In this document: piece by piece, positions 36,487-41,711 of the stretch
Position numbering within the stretch: position 1 is the first letter of the stretch
Layout of the letters: every line of letters starts with the position of its first letter
IMG/VR virus record: IMGVR_UViG_3300048114_000341
Span: 1-41,711 of that record
From: a virus
Direction: 5' to 3' (one strand)
DNA length: 41,711 nucleotides
Translations under genes and position numbers: made by a program
The notes under the pieces: generated by a model
Seen by the model: the letters and a program-made list of their open reading frames with translations, nothing else
Told to the model about the DNA's origin: nothing
Databases searched by the model: none

Positions 36487-37387
36487 GGTCGTTCACCTCG
36501 ACGAGCGTCCGCTGCTCTGTTGATCGATCGACGAACGAACTGACTCGCGACGGGTCGAAGTTCATCACGAGCCGCTCGGTCGTCGCGCGGTCGCCGGTCG
36601 TCTGCGCCCGGTTGGTCGCTCCGAACTCTTCGACGACGTAGTCCGCGCGGTCGAGAGCGTCGGGCAGCTCGCGATACGAGAGCATCCACCGGCCGGGCCA
36701 GTCGTCGAGTGTCGCGATCAGGCGCTCGTGGTCGAAGCCGTCGAAGCCGTAACTCGTCTCGTTGCCGACGTACGGCGGGTCAACGTACGCGAAGTCGGAG
36801 GGATTCGCGTAGCGGTCCAGGACTTCCGCGTAGTCGCCGCACTCCAGAACGACGTTCTCCAGGCGGTCCCGGACGGCGTCGAGGGCCGCGATGTTCTTCC
36901 GGAGGTCCCGCGCCTCGTTCTTCTCCCCGGGCGCACTGAACCCGCCGTGGCGGTTCATCCGCGCGCCGAACCGCATGTGTCGGAGCGCGAACCAGCGGCC
37001 GGCCAGCTGGACGTCGTCGAGATCGGGCATCGAGGCGTCGCCGTAGAACTGCGACTCCCAGCGCTCGCAGACGGCACGACTGTACGGCGTCGCCTTCAGA
37101 AACTCCAGGAGTTCGTCGCGACGAGTCCGTAGAACCCGGAAGAACGTGACCACGTTCTCGTTGCGGTCGTTCAGAATCTCGACGTGGGACTCGGGCTTGT
37201 TGAGCAGCACCGACGCGGCGCCCGCGAACGGCTCCAGGTAGCGGTCGTGGGCCGGAATACGGTCGATAATCTGACTGGCGTACTGGACCTTGCCGCCGAA
37301 GTAAGGGAAGGCCATCATCGTGGACCGCGACCACCCCTGATAGGTTGCACGGCCGTGTCCCGCAGTACTCTCGTCGTTGCCGGACAT
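36476..37387 (-). CDS. D12-class DNA adenine-N6 methyltransferase
   Basis: A 303-residue Dam-like enzyme. Motif I is FPYFGGKVQYA near residue 27 with YLEPFAGAASVLLN; the catalytic motif IV is YVDPPYVGNETSYGF at about residue 198. It transfers methyl to adenine in DNA. The target cannot be read from the sequence. Viral copies usually protect DNA from host restriction or control packaging and replication. No restriction partner is seen. Start ATG 37385-37387 overlaps the integrase stop as ATGA. Confidence 0.9.
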   Translation of the reverse strand: MSGNDESTAGHGRATYQGWSRSTMMAFPYFGGKVQYASQIIDRIPAHDRYLEPFAGAASVLLNKPESHVEILNDRNENVVTFFRVLRTRRDELLEFLKATPYSRAVCERWESQFYGDASMPDLDDVQLAGRWFALRHMRFGARMNRHGGFSAPGEKNEARDLRKNIAALDAVRDRLENVVLECGDYAEVLDRYANPSDFAYVDPPYVGNETSYGFDGFDHERLIATLDDWPGRWMLSYRELPDALDRADYVVEEFGATNRAQTTGDRATTERLVMNFDPSRVSSFVDRSTEQRTLVEVNDRAQ

Positions 37388-38061
37388 CAGCCGTGCACCT
37401 CCCCGAGTGCGCGAGCAGTCATCTCACCGTCGACGGCGATGTAGTTCCGTGCCGTCGAGAGGTCCCGCCAGCCAAACATCGACTGGAGCGGCCCCGCGTC
37501 GAGACCACGGCCGGCATGATAGGACGCCGCTGTCGCGCGAAGCCCATGCAGCGTCGTACTATCCTCGTCAAGTCCGTCGGCCAGCTCCAACGCGGTATTG
37601 AGGCGACGCTGCAGTGTCGAGAACGAGTACGGCCAGCCACCGTGATTCTCGATGAGCCACTCGATAGCAACCGAGATGCGTTGATCCCAGCCGAACGGCA
37701 CGTCCCGGACGGCGGCCTCAGTCTTCGGGTTCCAGTACTCCTCGACGACGCTCTCGAAGCTCTTGTCATCGTCGCGGTCAGCCTGCTGCTCAGCAGCCTG
37801 CCGACAGTACCCACACGGCACGCCGCCCTGACCCTTCGAACACGGGTCGTGGTCGGGGATCGACAGCATCTCGCGGCGGTGATTCACCCACGATGCATCG
37901 ATGTGAGTTACCTCACCAGGCCGGAGTCCCATGCGGCCGCCGATAAGCAGCATCGCGCGGGTTTCCATGCTCTTCTCGGCGTCCTCGATGCGCATCGCCC
38001 CGATGAGCAACCGCTCGAACTCCCGTTCGGTGAGCGCCTTCTCGCGTGTTTGAACTCTCAT
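37387..38061 (-). CDS. Tyrosine recombinase/integrase, short form
   Basis: A 224-residue catalytic domain with Arg47 in GLRPGEVTHI, a likely Lys113 in NPKTEAAVRDVP, His172-x-x-Arg175 in LHGLRATAAS, Trp198 and the nucleophile Tyr207 in ARNYIAV. An insert CSKGQGGVPCGYC may bind zinc. The usual N-terminal core-binding domain is missing, so it may need partner proteins or act as a resolvase rather than an integrase. It is cotranscribed with the methyltransferase. No attachment site is recognised. Confidence 0.85.
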   Translation of the reverse strand: MRVQTREKALTEREFERLLIGAMRIEDAEKSMETRAMLLIGGRMGLRPGEVTHIDASWVNHRREMLSIPDHDPCSKGQGGVPCGYCRQAAEQQADRDDDKSFESVVEEYWNPKTEAAVRDVPFGWDQRISVAIEWLIENHGGWPYSFSTLQRRLNTALELADGLDEDSTTLHGLRATAASYHAGRGLDAGPLQSMFGWRDLSTARNYIAVDGEMTARALGEVHG

Positions 38062-38315
38062 GCGCTATCGCCCTCCGTGTCCGCGGCAGCTGCGAGTGCG
38101 TTGTAGTGCGAGTGGTCCTGTGGCCCAGACCGTTCGATATCGTCCGTGCAATACCGGCACCACTCGATGTCGTCCGGGTAGACGTCTCGTGGGCGCTGGA
38201 TGACGGTCTGTGCTTTCTCCAGTGCCGGGCAGTCCTCCGCGGTGTGTTTCTTCCGCGTTCCGCCACCGCCGTTCTGCCGACCGGCGACGAAAACCGTCTC
38301 GCGGTCTTCAGGCAC
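38058..38315 (-). CDS. Small zinc-binding hypothetical protein
   Basis: An 85-residue protein. HTAEDCPALEKA and EWCRYCTDDIE provide His/Cys ligands for one metal. The motif TRKKHTAEDCPAL followed by a CxxC is often seen in haloviral proteins. ATGA overlap with the integrase start and 8-base overlap upstream indicate coupling. It might supply the missing DNA-binding function for the short recombinase, a guess from position only. Confidence 0.7.
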   Translation of the reverse strand: MPEDRETVFVAGRQNGGGGTRKKHTAEDCPALEKAQTVIQRPRDVYPDDIEWCRYCTDDIERSGPQDHSHYNALAAAADTEGDSA

Positions 38316-38652
38316 GGGCCTTCACCTCCGCTCGAAGGTCGGGGTGGACGTCGTCGGGGTCTGGCTCCCACTCGACGCGACCCGTGCCGTGGCACTCTGG
38401 ACAGCGAGTGTCGCGGCCGTTCATCGCGCGCTCCAGGTCGCACCACGTCCCGTATATCCAGCCCTCGCCGTCGCACCGCTCGCAGAGCACGCCGTCCATG
38501 AGCTTTGACATCTGGATGCTCTTGACGCAGGACTCGCAGAGCGCGTTCTCGCGGTCGGCTGGGTACTCATCGCCGCACCGGCTACAGTGCAGGTCCCAGT
38601 GAGTGGTTGCCCGTCCGTCCTCCGCACCGTCCTTAGTAGTGTTGTCACTCAT
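38308..38652 (-). CDS. Multi-zinc-finger protein, DnaJ-like CxxCxGxG
   Basis: A 114-residue protein. It has CSRCGDEYPADRENALCESC in the first half and CERCDGEG and CPECHGTGRV in the second, the latter two like the CxxCxGxG zinc repeats of DnaJ. It has no J domain. It lies 10 bases downstream of mcm and is probably cotranscribed. Likely an adaptor or nucleic-acid-binding protein. Confidence 0.74.
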   Translation of the reverse strand: MSDNTTKDGAEDGRATTHWDLHCSRCGDEYPADRENALCESCVKSIQMSKLMDGVLCERCDGEGWIYGTWCDLERAMNGRDTRCPECHGTGRVEWEPDPDDVHPDLRAEVKARA

Positions 38653-38662
38653 ACTGAATCCC

Positions 38663-40780
38663 TCAGATTACCCGCACCCCATCCTGCTCACCCTTCGCCG
38701 GCCGATACGCCTCCCCCTCATCCAACAACCGCTCAACCGTCTCCTCCACCCGCTCCGCCGACAACCCAGCCTCCTCCGAACACACCTCCACAACATCCTC
38801 CAACGGCACGCCGCCATCGACCTCCGCCTGCAACTCCTCGATAATCGACCGCACACTCGTAATCCGATCACGCTGCGAGGACGTCGCATTCGCCTCGACG
38901 ACATCCGCATCATACTCGCCGTCCTCACCCTTCCCGAACTGCCGCAGGGACTCACCAACCAACGCCAGCGCGCGATCAACGTCCCGCTTCTCGATAGTGT
39001 CCGACAGCCGGACCTTCGCCGACGCTTCAGCCAGCCGATGGATGCCCTCCAGCTTCCGGAACGTCACCGGCACCGGATCATCCGGATCATACCCATTCAC
39101 ACCGCGGAACTCCGCGAACGCATCATTCGCGTGCTCGCGAACCGCTTCACTCGCGAACTCGGGGCTCGGTTGCTGTTTCGCGTACGCAATCCACTTCCGA
39201 ATGAGATCCTGCCCCAACCCCGATTCGTCCTCCTCACTGCCGTGGGTGGGTTGCTGTTTCGCCTGTTCTTTGCTCTCGAGAATGTGGCGGCCGGTCAGCT
39301 TATCCTCATGCTCGTCGGGCTCGTCCCGCACGAGGAAAATCAAGTCAAACCGACTGAGGAGCGTCGGCCCGAGCTCAACCTGGTCCTTGATCGATTTGTA
39401 GGGGTCGAAGCGGCCGTACTTCGGATTCCCCGCCGCCAACAAACTCGTGTGCGCATGCAGCGTCGCATTAATACTGGCCTTGTTGACGTGGACCTCGCCA
39501 CTGGAGAGGACGTCGTGCATCGAGGAGACGGCGTCCTCCTGGACTTTGTCGATCTCGTCGACGCACGCGGTGCCCTTGTGGGCTTTCACGAGCGCGCCAC
39601 CCTCGACGACCCACTGCTCGCCCTGCCCGAAGTCTGTCCGGTCCGCCGCGGCCGTCATCCCCGCCGCACTCGCACCCTTCCCACTGGCATACACCGACCG
39701 CGGCGTAAGGTTCGCCACCGTCCGGAGGAGACTCGACTTCGCCGTCGACGGATCACCCAACAAAAGCACGTGACTCTCCCCGCGGGTTGACGTGCCGTCG
39801 GCGTGGGTGACGCGCACGCCGCCGAACGCCTGCAGGATAAGCGCCTCCTTGATGGTCTCGTGGCCGCGGATCGAGGTGGCGAGCTCCTCGACAAGCAACT
39901 CGACCGGATCACCCTCCGCGCCACCCGCGAGCGCCTCGATTCGCTGTTCGTCCGCCGCGCTGATCTCGATTTCCTCGTAGTCCGACTCCTGGTGCTCGAC
40001 CGCCTCCCCCGAGAGATACGGCTCGGGGTAGCTGTCACCGCCGTCTCGCTCGAACTCGAGGATGCCCGTCACGGTCACGCGGTCCCCCGGGGAGACGGCG
40101 TTCGTCAGGTCGTCCTCGATGCGGACGTCGATGCTCCGCCCGGTGCCACCGTCAGCTTGCGCGGGCGTCTGCTGCAGGCGGACGAGCTGCGCGTCGACGA
40201 AGTCACTGCGGTCGTCGTCAGCCTTGAACGGCCCCTGGCGCTCGCAGGATTCACACTGATAGGGCTCCTGGACACCCGGGCCGTTCTGGGGGACCTCGGT
40301 CTCGTGGCCGCAGCGCTGGCAGACAAACACCATCCGCTCGGGCTTCGGCAGGACGTCGCCCACGCGCACGACTTGCGCGTCGATGGCGAGCCGCGTCCCC
40401 TGCACGCGGGCTGGGGAGTACGCCCCGATCTCGTAGGTGTCCTCCTCGTTGAGGTTGTAGAACCGGACGTGCGCCCGGCCCAGACTGACGTCGATGGGGA
40501 GGTCGAACTGCCGGAGCGCCTCCTCAAAGTGGTCCGTGATATCTCGGGGGTTGGTGAGGGCGTCGTCGGCGAGGTCGGGGTTGGCCGCGAGGAGGTCGTG
40601 CCAGTCGACGTAGAGACTGCGCTGGTCTCGTGGGTACTGGCGGGCGAGCTCGTGGACCTCGTCGCGGTAGTACTCCCGGAGGAACGCCTCACACTGGTCG
40701 AGGAGTTCCGCGTTCCGGGTCACCGCGACCACCTCGTCGATGGGCGTGGTGTTCGGATCGGTGTTCGATTCGTACAACAC
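38663..40780 (-). CDS. mcm: MCM replicative helicase
   Basis: A 705-residue archaeal MCM. The N-terminal domain carries a zinc site Cys154, Cys157, Cys176, Cys179. The AAA+ core has Walker A GDPSTAKSS (342-350), Walker B ACVDEIDK (405-412), sensor-1 Asn452 in LAAGNP, and Arg finger 477 in LLSRFDL. A C-terminal winged helix follows (PLEDVVEVCSEEAGLSAERV). All catalytic parts are intact. The start is GTG 40780, and an inverted repeat arm overlaps the first codons. It should unwind viral DNA after loading by the Orc1/Cdc6 protein. Confidence 0.93.
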   Translation of the reverse strand: MLYESNTDPNTTPIDEVVAVTRNAELLDQCEAFLREYYRDEVHELARQYPRDQRSLYVDWHDLLAANPDLADDALTNPRDITDHFEEALRQFDLPIDVSLGRAHVRFYNLNEEDTYEIGAYSPARVQGTRLAIDAQVVRVGDVLPKPERMVFVCQRCGHETEVPQNGPGVQEPYQCESCERQGPFKADDDRSDFVDAQLVRLQQTPAQADGGTGRSIDVRIEDDLTNAVSPGDRVTVTGILEFERDGGDSYPEPYLSGEAVEHQESDYEEIEISAADEQRIEALAGGAEGDPVELLVEELATSIRGHETIKEALILQAFGGVRVTHADGTSTRGESHVLLLGDPSTAKSSLLRTVANLTPRSVYASGKGASAAGMTAAADRTDFGQGEQWVVEGGALVKAHKGTACVDEIDKVQEDAVSSMHDVLSSGEVHVNKASINATLHAHTSLLAAGNPKYGRFDPYKSIKDQVELGPTLLSRFDLIFLVRDEPDEHEDKLTGRHILESKEQAKQQPTHGSEEDESGLGQDLIRKWIAYAKQQPSPEFASEAVREHANDAFAEFRGVNGYDPDDPVPVTFRKLEGIHRLAEASAKVRLSDTIEKRDVDRALALVGESLRQFGKGEDGEYDADVVEANATSSQRDRITSVRSIIEELQAEVDGGVPLEDVVEVCSEEAGLSAERVEETVERLLDEGEAYRPAKGEQDGVRVI

Positions 40781-40985
40781 CGATCTTGGTGTGTTTGGGG
40801 CGAGCGATGCGAGCGATGCGAGCGATTTGTAAGCGTACTCATGACTACGGAAACCTCATTTACACAACGAGGGTTGCGGCCTCGTTCAACGCAACTTGTG
40901 GAACCACCGGGATATCGCTCGCCTGGCGGGGGCTTCCCCCCCTCCCGGTGTTGTACGAATCGAACACCCCCACGATCGGTGTTCG
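40756..40985. other. Nested inverted and direct repeats upstream of mcm, candidate origin
   Basis: A 23-bp perfect inverted repeat: arms 40760-40782 and 40946-40968, each itself holding a GGTGTT/AACACC dyad. GATCGGTGTTCG occurs at 40756-40767 and 40974-40985. GCGAGCGAT is repeated three times in tandem (40800-40826) with one inverted copy at 40914-40922. Interleaved small dyads (AACGAG/CTCGTT, GTTGCG/CGCAAC) fill the centre. About 160 bp inside carries no convincing gene. This suits an origin or a multi-site operator. Confidence 0.65.
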
Positions 40986-40990
40986 CCATC

Positions 40991-41563
40991 CTACCGCTCC
41001 CCTCCAAGCACCGCCGAGTCAACCGGCTGCCCAGCAACCTCACTCCCACCGACAACGATGTCGTGACCGGCAACGACACTCGGCAAGTCTCCCGCATCCA
41101 GATTCAGCCGGAGGCGGGACTTCTCGGCACTACTGCGGTCTTCGGTGCGGTACTCGAAGACGTCGTCCGGGATGTCGCTGAGGAGGTCGTCGGCGGTCTC
41201 GAATGTCCGGTAGACGGCGGTGCGGTTGATGCTCCCGCCGAGCGCGGTGATCGCTTGGCGCGCGGTCATCTCGGCGAGGGGTGGCTCGCCGACATCTTGG
41301 CGGGCGTTCGCGCGGTTGTAGAGCGTCTGGATGCAGACGACGGCGCGTTCCTCGGGCTTCAGGTTCGAGGCTTTCTGGACGGCTTGCACGAGGTCCGTGC
41401 GCTCACGTAAGGCGTCCAGTTCGGCTTCCGCGTCCTCGAGTTCGTCCTCGAGGCGGTCGACGTCGTCTTCGAGGTCGTTGATTTTGTCGAGGGCGCGGCG
41501 GGCGATGCCGAGCGCGGCGTCCGCGGATTCCGCGATGTCGTCGAGGTCGTCGTTACTCGACAT
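40991..41563 (-). CDS. Coiled-coil plus winged-helix-like protein
   Basis: A 190-residue protein starting MSSNDDLDDIAESADA. Residues 20-60 form an acidic coiled coil (INDLEDDVDRLEDELEDAEA). The middle (LKPEERAVVCIQTLYNRANA, then MTARQAITALGGSINRTAVY) looks like a winged helix, and the end is beta-rich. It lies beside the repeat array upstream of mcm and may bind there, as origin-binding or regulatory protein. The frame upstream of 41563 is Ser/Thr/Pro-rich out-of-frame sequence and was dropped. Confidence 0.75.
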   Translation of the reverse strand: MSSNDDLDDIAESADAALGIARRALDKINDLEDDVDRLEDELEDAEAELDALRERTDLVQAVQKASNLKPEERAVVCIQTLYNRANARQDVGEPPLAEMTARQAITALGGSINRTAVYRTFETADDLLSDIPDDVFEYRTEDRSSAEKSRLRLNLDAGDLPSVVAGHDIVVGGSEVAGQPVDSAVLGGER

Positions 41564-41711
41564 TCCGGACCACCTCGTATCCGCGGGCGTGCTTGGGGCA
41601 GACGACGCGTTCGCCGTGCGTGGGGTGCTGGATGACGACGAGGTCGTCGTCGGTGCTGTCGGTGGTGCAGCCCATCGCGCCGCAGATGTGGTCGGGGAGG
41701 TAGACACTCAC
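41553..41711 (-). CDS. Zinc-finger microprotein at the right window edge
   Basis: At least 52 residues. GTG occupies the last three bases, so it is either complete or cut at its 5' end. Cys10, Cys15, Cys38 and His41 (CGAMGC and CPKH) form a likely zinc site. Its stop overlaps the next start by 11 bases. If the window is circular, this GTG follows directly on the stop of the gene ending at base 1. Confidence 0.68.
   Translation of the reverse strand: MSVYLPDHICGAMGCTTDSTDDDLVVIQHPTHGERVVCPKHARGYEVVRNVE

Noticed and set aside
31057-40780. Inteins in terL or mcm
   Set aside because: Both proteins have normal length and uninterrupted motifs; no splicing blocks were seen.

Overview
The window looks like an essentially complete genome of a temperate tailed virus of haloarchaea, or the excised provirus. 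The DNA is GC-rich and the proteins are strongly acidic. Replication genes are of archaeal type (an Orc1/Cdc6 AAA+ protein and an MCM helicase), and many tiny zinc-finger proteins are packed into ATGA-overlapping operons. The structural genes follow the HK97/siphovirus order. No host flanking genes and no tRNA, rRNA or CRISPR were seen. The two window ends fall on adjacent gene boundaries: if joined, the stop of the gene at base 1 is followed directly by the GTG at base 41711. This suits a circular or circularly permuted genome, but it is an inference.

Layout. (1) 1-2075, minus: early-type operon of small unknown and zinc-finger proteins, probably continuing across the junction into 41711-40991. 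(2) 2182-4370: two divergent AbrB-like regulators, a small unknown gene, and a subtilase whose inhibitor-like propeptide lies in a different frame. (3) 4383-5541: Orc1/Cdc6 gene with a perfect 13-bp inverted repeat upstream, a candidate origin. (4) 5572-8458: a six-gene minus operon (SWIM zinc finger, nuclease-like protein, others) facing a winged-helix repressor-like gene and a small membrane protein, resembling a lysogeny switch. (5) 8466-33370, minus: late operon. Read in transcription order it holds TerS, TerL, two tiny genes, portal (fused to KTSC), protease/scaffold, major capsid protein, neck and connector proteins, tail terminator, tail tube, a G/GT-type chaperone pair with a GGGAAAC slippery site, tape measure, baseplate proteins, a glycine-rich adhesin and a tail hub. 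(6) 33468-40780, minus: membrane and zinc-finger genes, D12-class adenine methyltransferase, short tyrosine recombinase, MCM, and an iteron-rich region upstream of MCM.

The most unusual part is a pair of related cassettes (about 18658-21106 and 21713-24005) inserted in the connector/tail part of the late operon. Each has an HNH endonuclease and a small conserved haloarchaeal protein on the minus strand, a divergent promoter with a palindrome plus a third half-site, a structured leader, and three small plus-strand genes. The two leaders keep the same fold, a three-way junction plus an alternative hairpin ending at the start codon, while several stem pairs differ by compensatory changes. Operator sequences differ between cassettes but keep the same geometry. 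I read these as two diverged copies of a self-regulated mobile module that has not obviously been described; that reading comes only from comparing the two copies.

Functionally, the virus appears to supply its own initiator and helicase, mark its DNA by adenine methylation, integrate by a tyrosine recombinase, and choose between lysogeny and lysis at the divergent region 7659-7826. It carries several accessory modules (subtilase, AbrB pair, HNH cassettes) whose composition differs from the core.
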